Source of the DNA: an uncultured Collinsella sp. | GTDB taxonomy: Bacteria; Actinomycetota; Coriobacteriia; Coriobacteriales; Coriobacteriaceae | Length of the DNA stretch: 5,764 bases | Direction of reading: 5' to 3' | NCBI GenBank assembly: GCA_902491415.1 | Contig: CABUHP010000119.1 | Coordinates: 1-5,764, forward strand | In this document: positions 1 to 5,764 of the stretch, in pieces | Layout: each line of letters begins with the position of its first letter | How positions within the stretch are numbered: position 1 is the stretch's first letter | The notes under the pieces: generated by a model | Told to the model about the DNA's origin: nothing | What the model saw: the letters and a program-made list of their open reading frames with translations, nothing else | Databases searched by the model: none | Position numbers and translations under genes: made by a program

Positions 1-889
1 CGTCGGCCTCGGTCGCCTCCTGGATCACGTTCTTGAGGCGTTCCTCGAACTCACCGCGATACTTGGCGCCCGCAACGAGACCCGGCAGGTCGAGCGTCCA
101 GATATTCTGGTTCATAAGATTCTCGGGCACATTGCCAGCAGCAATCTGCTGCGCCAGGCCCTCGACGATAGCCGTCTTGCCCACGCCGGGATCGCCCAGG
201 ATAAGCGGATTGTTCTTGGTGCGGCGCGAAAGGATCTCCATCATGCGCTGGACTTCCTTTTCGCGGCCAATCACGGGGTCGAGCTCGCCGTCGCGCGCCT
301 TTTGCGTGAGGTTAGTCGCAAACTGCTTGAGCGTGTCGGTGCCGCTCCCCTTTTGCTGAGAGGCATCCGAGCCGCTAAAGAACGGCAGGCCCGCACCGGG
401 ACGACCAGCACCGGCACCGGCGAGCGGACGCTTCTTGTCCTGGTCCTTGGCGGTGAGTTTCTCGATAGCCTTTTTTATGGAGGCGGACGACACACCCAGG
501 CGCATGAGGATGTCCATGGCCATGCCGTTACCCTCTTCGACGATGCCGATGAGCAGGTGCTCGGTCGACACATAGGTCTGGTTGTTCTCGCGCGCCACGC
601 GGAATGAACGCTCCATCACGCTAATGACGAGCGGCGTAAAGGCGAGCTTGGCCGCCTCGGTCTCCTCACTGGGCTCGGGAACCGTGGTCTGGACCTCTTT
701 GAGAGTATCCATGATGTCATCGTAGGAGATGTCGAGCGAACGCAGTGCCTCGGCGGCAATGCCCTCGTCCTCCTTGGCAAGCGCGAGCAGCAGGTGCTCG
801 GTGCCCACCTTATTTGAATGAAGATCGAGCGCCTCTTGCTTGGCCATGGACATGACCTTACGCGCGCGATCGGTAAATCTATCTAACAT
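1..889 (-). CDS. clpC: ATP-dependent Clp protease ATP-binding subunit ClpC (N-terminal 296 residues; 3' part outside window)
   Basis: Hsp100/AAA+ unfoldase that, in this family, feeds substrates to the ClpP peptidase in the cytoplasm. The visible part starts [13 protein letters not shown] and carries two Clp-N repeats: about residues 4-53 ([10 protein letters not shown]) and 84-134 ([10 protein letters not shown]). A Gly/Ala/Ser-rich linker follows at about 150-185, then the start of the first AAA+ domain with LDPVIGRE (203-210), Walker A GDPGVGKT (232-239) and the pore-loop motif [13 protein letters not shown] (273-285). The paired N repeats and the FTDRARKV start favour ClpC over ClpB, but the M-domain that would settle it lies beyond the window. 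The ATG at 889 is chosen because AAGGA ends 7 bases before it and the family N-terminus begins there. No ctsR, mcsA or mcsB precedes it, unlike the Bacillus operon, so it probably has its own promoter. The Walker A has Asp where many ClpC proteins have Glu, a conservative change. Confidence 0.93.
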   Translation of the reverse strand, partial: MLDRFTDRARKVMSMAKQEALDLHSNKVGTEHLLLALAKEDEGIAAEALRSLDISYDDIMDTLKEVQTTVPEPSEETEAAKLAFTPLVISVMERSFRVARENNQTYVSTEHLLIGIVEEGNGMAMDILMRLGVSSASIKKAIEKLTAKDQDKKRPLAGAGAGRPGAGLPFFSGSDASQQKGSGTDTLKQFATNLTQKARDGELDPVIGREKEVQRMMEILSRRTKNNPLILGDPGVGKTAIVEGLAQQIAAGNVPENLMNQNIWTLDLPGLVAGAKYRGEFEERLKNVIQEATEAD

Positions 890-896
890 GCTCGTT

Positions 897-901
897 TCCT
901 T
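897..901 (-). promoter_or_regulatory. Ribosome binding site of clpC
   Basis: On the minus strand AAGGA is followed by 7 bases and then ATG at 889. This is the only good Shine-Dalgarno match near the family-consistent start. The TAA at 902-900 overlaps it, which would end a short upstream frame on the ribosome binding site. Confidence 0.75.
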
Positions 902-920
902 ACATGAGTTCATCGAAATC

Positions 921-948
921 AAAACGCCCGCCCGTCGGCGGCGCTTTT
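921..948 (-). terminator. Terminator-like hairpin in the tetR-clpC gap
   Basis: Bases 921-924 (AAAA) pair with 945-948 (TTTT), 925-928 with 940-943, and 930-932 with 937-939. The loop is CGTC (933-936), with single bulged C's at 929 and 944, giving 11 pairs, 7 of them G-C. On the minus strand the 3' arm ends in TTTT followed by GATTT, a weak U-rich tail. It could end transcription coming from tetR. It also lies only about 20 bases before the clpC ribosome binding site, so if the clpC promoter is upstream of it the hairpin would sit in the clpC leader. Plus-strand transcripts would also end in TTTT, so it could work in either direction. Confidence 0.4.
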
Positions 949-971
949 GTCTCTTTACCCACAGGTCGTCT

Positions 972-1000
972 ATGTTAACAGCTGGAGGAATATCTATAAA
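972..1000 (-). promoter_or_regulatory. Candidate clpC promoter, extended -10 type
   Basis: On the minus strand TTTATA (1000-995; 4 of 6 matches to TTGACA) is followed by a 17-base spacer and TAACAT (977-972; 4 of 6 matches to TATAAT). A TGT directly before the -10 gives an extended -10. Transcription would start near 965, leaving a leader of about 75 bases before the clpC ATG. The -10 overlaps the 8-bp palindrome TGTTAACA (973-980). A weaker alternative uses TATAGA just upstream as the -10. I saw no CIRCE element, CtsR heptad repeat or HspR-type HAIR site. Confidence 0.35.
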
Positions 1001-1028
1001 CCCGGCTCACATGAATGCAGGTTATGAC

Positions 1029-1056
1029 CGCATCGCGGGACTCACCGCGCGATGCG
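1029..1056. repeat. 9-bp perfect inverted repeat just downstream of tetR
   Basis: CGCATCGCG (1029-1037) and CGCGATGCG (1048-1056) are exact reverse complements separated by 10 bases. The structure lies 26 bases past the tetR stop codon. No T-run follows on the minus strand, so it is not a standard intrinsic terminator. It could be an RNA 3'-end stabiliser or a protein-binding site. Its right arm belongs to the direct repeat that copies the tetR 3' end. Confidence 0.4.
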
Positions 1057-1132
1057 CGACAGGCGCCCCGCAAGAGAAACCCTAGGCGTCTTTCACCACG
1101 CCGGGACTCGTCGCACGCGATGCGCGATAGGC
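1036..1132. repeat. Imperfect direct repeat spanning the tetR 3' end (copies 1036-1064 and 1102-1132)
   Basis: Both copies read CGGGACTC, two variable bases, CG, then CGCGATGCGCGA, one variable base and AGGC. They differ at three positions and by a 2-base insertion (CA at 1114-1115) in the second copy. Copy 1102-1132 lies inside tetR and encodes about ten residues near its C-terminus. Copy 1036-1064 is non-coding, downstream of the stop. A small local duplication with later drift is the simplest explanation. Confidence 0.5.
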
Positions 1133-1747
1133 ATCGGCCTCGGATGTATCGACGCCCTCGACTTGCGCGACCGTTTCCACCGTCTGCATGGCGACCGCCC
1201 TCAGGTACGCGCACGCGCTGTCCCCCAGCTGCTCGAGGTCTATCTCCTCGCCGCCCTCCCGGGCAAAGCCGACCGCCATCACAAAGCCCATGATGCCCGA
1301 GACCAGAAAGCCCACCGCAAAGCTCGAATCTGCCTTGAGCTCTTCTCCGTCGGGGTGGACGATCTCTCTCACGCGGTCGATGATGATCGTATGGATGCCC
1401 TGCACGACCTGCTCGGCGGCACCCGCCCTCATGGTGATGACGATGCGCCGCAGCAGGCAGCGGACGTCGCGCCGGTCGAACGCCGAAAGGTCGCCCTCGC
1501 TCGAAAAATGCCAGAGGACATCGGTGATGAGCTCGTTATCCTGCAGCAGCTGGGCTATGGCGATGGCGACGAGTTCATCGAAATCGTGAAAATAGTAGTA
1601 AAACGTTCCGCGATTGCACTGGGCGGCGCGGGTCACCTCGCCAACCGACAACTCGAAGATGCTGTTGTTCTCGATGAGCTCCCAAAACGCCTCGATGATA
1701 CGGGTGCGTGCATCGGGCGCATCGGCGTCCTTACGCGGTCTCGCCAT
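1082..1747 (-). CDS. TetR/AcrR-family transcriptional regulator
   Basis: One-component DNA-binding repressor of 221 residues, a normal length for the family. A basic N-terminus (MARPRKDAD) leads into the first helix (TRIIEAFWELI, 15-25). The helix-turn-helix follows at about 33-56: LSVGEVTRAA, then the recognition segment NRGTFYYYFHDFDEL, where TFYYYF matches the family's usual T-x-Y-x-(Y/H)-F pattern. The C-terminal ligand domain is divergent; FAVGFLVSGIMGFVMAVG (143-160) is a hydrophobic helix probably used for dimerisation. The ATG at 1747 is preferred because it gives the typical N-terminus; a GTG at 1756, three residues upstream and preceded by AGGGG, is equally possible. The gene overlaps the 3' end of the upstream activase-type gene by 17 bases, so the two are probably co-transcribed and coupled. 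By family analogy it may control that gene in response to an acyl-CoA or related ligand. The ligand is not visible from the sequence. Confidence 0.88.
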   Translation of the reverse strand: MARPRKDADAPDARTRIIEAFWELIENNSIFELSVGEVTRAAQCNRGTFYYYFHDFDELVAIAIAQLLQDNELITDVLWHFSSEGDLSAFDRRDVRCLLRRIVITMRAGAAEQVVQGIHTIIIDRVREIVHPDGEELKADSSFAVGFLVSGIMGFVMAVGFAREGGEEIDLEQLGDSACAYLRAVAMQTVETVAQVEGVDTSEADAYRASRATSPGVVKDA

Positions 1748-4700
1748 GCGCCTCACCGCACCCCTGCGCCTTGGCGTTCATGATGAGCATCTGAAGACGG
1801 TTCTCCACGTTGGCGAAGCTCACGTCGGGATCGTAGTCGAGCGGCAGGAACTGCGCCGTGGGATACTGCTCCTTGAGCGCATGGATGAGCCCGCGCCCCA
1901 CGACATGGTTGGGCAGACACCCGAACGGCTGCAGGATCACGAAGTTGCGGCAGCCGCGCTTGGCGTGCTCGAGGATCTCCGCCGGAATCAGCACGCCCTC
2001 GCCCGCATCGAACGTATGGTGCAGGATCTTATCGCTCGCGCGCACGAGCTCGGGCATGCGCGTCGGCGGCTCGTAGAGCGGGCTCGCCGCGCCCAGGCGG
2101 TCGCAACGGTCGTGCGCGAGCTCGAACAGGTTGTCCGCCGTGGCGTACCAGGCCTTTTCGGGCAGCGACAGGTCGACGTGGAACTCGCGCGACTGCGCAT
2201 GCTTGTAGAAATAGGTCTTGCGGATCACGTCGGTCATGCGCGCCTCGATGACCTCGAGCCCGTTGTCCTCGAGGTAGCGCTCGATCTCGTGGTTGGCGCC
2301 GAGATGGAAATTGAGCAGGTACTCGCCCACGATGAGAACGGTCGGATGCGGGTTCGAGCGGTCGTACGGAACGGCGTCCATGATCGCAAGCGCGCGTTTG
2401 AAGCCCGTCGCCTGGCCTCTCAGCCCGGAGCGCTCCATGCCCTCGATAACCTCATCGAGCGCGCGGTCGAACGCAGCGTCCGCCGCGCCCTTCTCGAGCT
2501 CGTAGGGACGGATGCGCCTAAGCATGGCCTCGAGGGCATCGATCATGGGAAGACCGTAGGCGATCTGGATGCTCGGGCCAAGGCCGAGCTTGAAGCCCGG
2601 ATGCGCATTGTGGGCATCGACGTCGTCGTTGGTGAGCACCGGGACATAGTCGTATCCCGCGTCGTCGAGCGCGCGGCGCAGCAGGGGCATGTAGTGCGTC
2701 AGGCGGCAGTCGCCGATATACTTGCCAGTCACCACGGCGACGTCGTGCGGGTCGTACTTACCGCTCTCGAGTGCCGCGAGCGCCTCGCCGATCACGATTT
2801 GCGCGGGGAAGCAGATGTCGTTGTGCACATAGCGTTTGCCCAGGCGGATGGCATCCTCGCGCCCGATATCAAGGGCCTCGGCGCGCACGCCCTGATTGCG
2901 CATCGCCGCGGTCATGAGCCTGCAGAACGCATGGGAGGTGTTGGGGACCAGCGCGATCTTGTCGTGCCGGTCGCGCTTGGTGTACTTGACCTTATACGGG
3001 TCGTCGAGCGGATGGACCGCGTGCACCCGGGCGCCCTCGGCACGCTCCTCCGCGCGACGACGGTTGACCGACTCGATAAACGAACGCACGCGAATGCCCA
3101 TGGGACCGGCGACGTCGCTCTCATCGAGCTTGATCATCATCGGAACCTTGGAGCCCATCTCGCCCATCATGCGCGCGATCTCGTCGGTGAGATACGCATC
3201 GTGGCCGCAGCCGAAGCTGCCCATCTGCACGAGCTCGAGCTCGGGCGTCGATGCGACGATGACCGCGCACGACAGCATGCGCGCATGGTAGTTGTTCACG
3301 ATGTCGATGCGGCTGTTGGAAAGATCGACGTTGCAGACCCCCGGCACCGCATCGGGCGTCAGCACGGGGATGCCGCGCTCAGAGAAGAGCTTGGGCAGCC
3401 CGTGGTTGACCAGCGGGTCGTTGTGGTACGGGCGCGAAGCGATCACCACCGCGTAGCCGCCGTCCTCGTGCACGTTCTCGAGCACCTGCCTGCCGCGCAG
3501 CTGCAGCTGGTTCTCAAACGTCTCCTGCGCGCGGTCCGCCTGCTCGGTCGCCTTGGCAACCAGGTCGGCATCGATATCGAAGGTCTCCTTGCACCACGCC
3601 TTGAGCTGGCGGTTTCGGTCGCCCTCGTCGTACCAGTGGAACAGCGGCGTATCGAACGGAACGCCGAAACGCTCCTCCGGGTTATCGGAATTGCGCATCA
3701 CGTAGGGGTATCCCTTTACGACGGCGCACATCCACTCGCTGGTAGAGGCGGTGTTTTCGGTGGGCACCGTCGTGATGATGGGCATGAAGATGCGGTCGAC
3801 GCCGGCGTCGACGAGATTGCGGATGTGCCCGTGGACGAGCTTGGCCGGGAAGCACACGGTGTCGGATGTGACGTGCGCCAGACCGCGCTCGTACATCGCC
3901 TTGGTGCTGCGTCCCGAGACGCGCACCTTAAAGCCGAGCGTGCTGAAGAACGTCGACCAGAACGGCATGGTGTCCCAGAACTCGAGCACACGGGGAATGC
4001 CGATCGTGACATCGCGCCCCCCGCTGACGGGAACCGTGGGGCACGACTCGAACAGCAGCTTCTCGCGGTCGACAAAGAGATTGGGGGCAGCCGCGGTCCG
4101 GTCGCGCCCCGTGCCGGGTGCCTGTGCCTCGCAAGCACCCTGCGGACGCAGCTCCTCCGCCGCGGGAACCTCGCGCACGAGCTCATCCCATGAGATGGCG
4201 CCGCCGCGCGGGCAGCGATTGCCCGTGACGTAAAGCGAGCCGTCGCCAAATGCCACGACCGCGCGCTGGCAGCGGTTGTTGCACCGACGGCAGGTAACGC
4301 CGCCGAACTCGCGATGCTCGAAGCGCTCCACGGCATCGAGCCCGATAAACGACGTGCCGGCGTCGCCCTTGCGGCATTCCTCGCGCGCGAGCAGGGCGAT
4401 ACCGATAGCGCCCATCAGCCCCGGGTGGGGCGCACGCGTGACGGGTTTGCCCAGATACTGCTCGAATGCGCGCAGCACCGCGTCGTTTCGGAACGTGCCG
4501 CCCTGGACGACGACTTTGTCGCCCAGACGGTTGAGATTTGAAACGCGAATGACCTTGGTGAACACGTTCTCGATAATCGAACGGCAGAGACCGGCCATGA
4601 TGTCGCCCGGACCCTTACCGCGCCGCTGCTCGGAAACGACGCTGCTGTTCATGAACACCGTGCAGCGGCTGCCGAGAACGGCGGGGGCTTTGGACGAAAA

Positions 4701-5764
4701 TGCCTCGGTCGCGATATCCTCAACGGCTATTCCGAGGTTTTTGGCAAAACCCTCGAGGAACGAGCCGCAGCCCGCAGAGCACGCCTCGTTGACGACGATA
4801 TCGGTCAGCACGCCGTGGTTGAGCCAGATGGCCTTCATATCCTGTCCGCCGATGTCGAGCACGAAGGTCGCATCGGGAACGCATGCGCACGCGGCGCGGG
4901 CGTGCGCGACCGTCTCGACCGTATGGTAGTCGGCGTGGAACGCGCGCGCGAAAAGCTCCTCGCCGTATCCCGTGGTGCCCACGGCATCGATCGCAAGCGT
5001 GACTCCCGCTGTCTCCCAGCGGTTCTTCAAGCTGACAAGACCCTGTTGGGCGACGTCGAGCGGTCTGCCGTTATTAGACGCGTAGAACGAATCGACAAGC
5101 TCACCCGCCTCATCGACCAGGGCGAACTTGGTCGTCGTGCTCCCCGAATCGATACCGAGCGCCACACGCACCGTCTCTCCGGGCGCATACGCATCCGGAC
5201 CCTTTGCCGGCGTCTCTTTGCCATGGCGTGCCGTAAAATCCGCCTGCTCGGCAGGTGTGGCAAAAAAGGGCTGGGCAAGACGTCCCTCCCCGCTTGCGGG
5301 CGCGACCGTCTCGAGCTTATCCAGCCGGACAAAAGCGTCGGGAAGGTCGATCGGTTGAGACGATGCGAACATGTCGGTCAGCGACAGGGCGGCACCGCGC
5401 GCGACCATGATCTGCGGATCGCGCGGGACGATAACCTGATCGTCCGATAGATTCAGTTGCTCCCGGAACACGCGGACCAGTGTGGGGTTGTAGGCGAGCG
5501 TACCGCCCTCGAAGATTACCGGCGGCTCGATGTCGATACCCTGGGCCAGACCGCCGATCGTTTGGCGGGCGACCGCGTGAAGCGCCGAAAGCGCCAGGTC
5601 GGTGGTAGGAATGCCCTCGTTGAGCAGCGGCTGGATATCGGTCTTTGCGTACACGCCGCAGCGGCCCGAGACCTCGTGGACGGTCGTTCCCCGGCTTGCG
5701 AGCTGCTCGAACTCGCCCGATTCGGTGCCGACCCCCATGAGCTTTGCCATCTCGTCGATAAATG
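1731..5764 (-). CDS. Giant acyl-CoA dehydratase activase-type protein: tandem ASKHA ATPase domains fused to DUF2229 and a second HGD-D-like module (5' end outside window)
   Basis: Related to the ATP-dependent activators of 2-hydroxyacyl-CoA dehydratases (HgdC type, COG1924) fused to DUF2229-type modules (COG3580/COG3581-like). Such activators use ATP to push one electron at very low potential into an Fe-S partner. The frame stays open to the window end. Residues are numbered from the Met codon at 5750. The end of ASKHA domain 1 covers 1-125 (GRCGVYAKTD with C31; EGGTLAYNP; ARGAALS). After a Pro/Ala-rich linker, complete ASKHA domain 2 covers about 194-455: GIDSGSTTTK (199-208), DIGGQD (299-304), NEACSAGCG (C324), SRCTVF (C363), GGTFRND. 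The last two match the helix-cluster-helix cysteines that bridge the HgdC dimer. A small Cys segment lies at 487-513 (CRRCNNRC, then C513). DUF2229-type module A is 580-895 and a related module B is 930-1325, each with three spaced cysteines. About 140 N-terminal residues are missing. Cytoplasmic; no signal peptide or membrane helix seen. Substrate unknown. Confidence 0.9.
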   Translation of the reverse strand, partial: FIDEMAKLMGVGTESGEFEQLASRGTTVHEVSGRCGVYAKTDIQPLLNEGIPTTDLALSALHAVARQTIGGLAQGIDIEPPVIFEGGTLAYNPTLVRVFREQLNLSDDQVIVPRDPQIMVARGAALSLTDMFASSQPIDLPDAFVRLDKLETVAPASGEGRLAQPFFATPAEQADFTARHGKETPAKGPDAYAPGETVRVALGIDSGSTTTKFALVDEAGELVDSFYASNNGRPLDVAQQGLVSLKNRWETAGVTLAIDAVGTTGYGEELFARAFHADYHTVETVAHARAACACVPDATFVLDIGGQDMKAIWLNHGVLTDIVVNEACSAGCGSFLEGFAKNLGIAVEDIATEAFSSKAPAVLGSRCTVFMNSSVVSEQRRGKGPGDIMAGLCRSIIENVFTKVIRVSNLNRLGDKVVVQGGTFRNDAVLRAFEQYLGKPVTRAPHPGLMGAIGIALLAREECRKGDAGTSFIGLDAVERFEHREFGGVTCRRCNNRCQRAVVAFGDGSLYVTGNRCPRGGAISWDELVREVPAAEELRPQGACEAQAPGTGRDRTAAAPNLFVDREKLLFESCPTVPVSGGRDVTIGIPRVLEFWDTMPFWSTFFSTLGFKVRVSGRSTKAMYERGLAHVTSDTVCFPAKLVHGHIRNLVDAGVDRIFMPIITTVPTENTASTSEWMCAVVKGYPYVMRNSDNPEERFGVPFDTPLFHWYDEGDRNRQLKAWCKETFDIDADLVAKATEQADRAQETFENQLQLRGRQVLENVHEDGGYAVVIASRPYHNDPLVNHGLPKLFSERGIPVLTPDAVPGVCNVDLSNSRIDIVNNYHARMLSCAVIVASTPELELVQMGSFGCGHDAYLTDEIARMMGEMGSKVPMMIKLDESDVAGPMGIRVRSFIESVNRRRAEERAEGARVHAVHPLDDPYKVKYTKRDRHDKIALVPNTSHAFCRLMTAAMRNQGVRAEALDIGREDAIRLGKRYVHNDICFPAQIVIGEALAALESGKYDPHDVAVVTGKYIGDCRLTHYMPLLRRALDDAGYDYVPVLTNDDVDAHNAHPGFKLGLGPSIQIAYGLPMIDALEAMLRRIRPYELEKGAADAAFDRALDEVIEGMERSGLRGQATGFKRALAIMDAVPYDRSNPHPTVLIVGEYLLNFHLGANHEIERYLEDNGLEVIEARMTDVIRKTYFYKHAQSREFHVDLSLPEKAWYATADNLFELAHDRCDRLGAASPLYEPPTRMPELVRASDKILHHTFDAGEGVLIPAEILEHAKRGCRNFVILQPFGCLPNHVVGRGLIHALKEQYPTAQFLPLDYDPDVSFANVENRLQMLIMNAKAQGCGEAHGETA
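1751..1757 (-). promoter_or_regulatory. Candidate ribosome binding site of tetR, inside the upstream coding region
   Basis: GGTGAGG on the minus strand lies 3 bases before the ATG at 1747 (5 bases if only GGTGA is counted). It lies within the last codons of the activase-type gene and overlaps the alternative GTG start at 1756, which has its own AGGGG (1765-1761) 4 bases upstream. Both spacings are short, so translational coupling may matter more than site strength. Confidence 0.35.

Noticed and set aside
1..889. Assignment as ClpB disaggregase
   Set aside because: The [12 protein letters not shown] start, the spacing of the two N repeats and the Gly/Ala linker before LDPVIGRE match ClpC better. 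The diagnostic middle domain lies outside the window, so ClpB is unlikely but not formally excluded.
1048..1058. CGC-N5-GCG match resembling the actinobacterial ClgR core upstream of clpC
   Set aside because: Only the outer CGC/GCG triplets fit; most inner bases of the published-type consensus do not. The same string also occurs inside tetR (1116-1126), and such matches are frequent in GC-rich DNA.
975..1214. Minus-strand 79-codon frame across the tetR 3' end and the downstream gap
   Set aside because: It is out of frame with tetR, Arg/Gly/Ser-rich, and has no ribosome binding site worth noting. Its internal similarity comes from the DNA-level direct repeat.
1052..1783. 243-codon open reading frame on the plus strand
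   Set aside because: It is codon-aligned antisense to the tetR gene, which has an unmistakable helix-turn-helix. No recognisable motif appears in the plus-strand product.
1614..4193. 859-codon open reading frame on the plus strand
   Set aside because: It is antisense and codon-aligned with the giant minus-strand gene, so it stays open only because TTA, CTA and TCA codons are rare in that gene. It ends exactly opposite a TCA serine codon (residue 520). Its product is rich in Arg, His, Ala, Asp and Val with no recognisable domain, while the minus strand has clear conserved motifs.
5748..5750. ATG at 5750 as the true start of the giant gene
   Set aside because: The frame stays open to the window edge (FIDE precedes the Met). 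Comparison with domain 2 shows that about 140 residues of ASKHA domain 1 should lie upstream, so this is an internal methionine.

Overview
All three supported genes lie on the minus strand, so transcription runs from high to low coordinates: a very large acyl-CoA dehydratase activase-type protein (window end to 1731), a TetR/AcrR-family regulator (1747 to 1082) that overlaps it by 17 bases, and, after a 192-base gap, the 5' third of a ClpC-type AAA+ chaperone (889 to the window start). The first and last genes are cut by the window edges. The plus strand carries long open frames, but these look like antisense shadows. I saw no tRNA, rRNA, CRISPR array, insertion sequence or phage gene.

Organism: the DNA is GC-rich by eye and TTA, CTA and TCA codons are scarce. 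A strict-anaerobe type 2-hydroxyacyl-CoA dehydratase activase sits next to an actinobacterial/Firmicute-style ClpC. A gut anaerobe of the Coriobacteriia (Collinsella/Olsenella-like) fits best. This is inference, not a database result.

Region 1731-5764 is the most interesting part. One polypeptide (at least 1,343 visible residues, probably about 1,480 in full) carries the end of one ASKHA ATPase domain, a complete second ASKHA domain with the two cluster cysteines of HgdC-type activators, a small four-cysteine segment, a DUF2229-type module and a second related module. The last two modules share their landmarks in the same order. The chain therefore looks like an activator pseudo-dimer fused to a dehydratase/reductase-like pseudo-dimer, a whole ATP-driven low-potential electron-transfer system in one protein. 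Its substrate cannot be read from the sequence.

Region 1082-1747 encodes the TetR regulator, probably translationally coupled to the giant gene and a candidate controller of it. Region 890-1081 holds an imperfect direct repeat that duplicates the tetR 3' end, a 9-bp inverted repeat, a candidate extended -10 promoter, a terminator-like hairpin and the clpC ribosome binding site. Region 1-889 encodes the ClpC N-domain, linker and the start of the first AAA+ domain.
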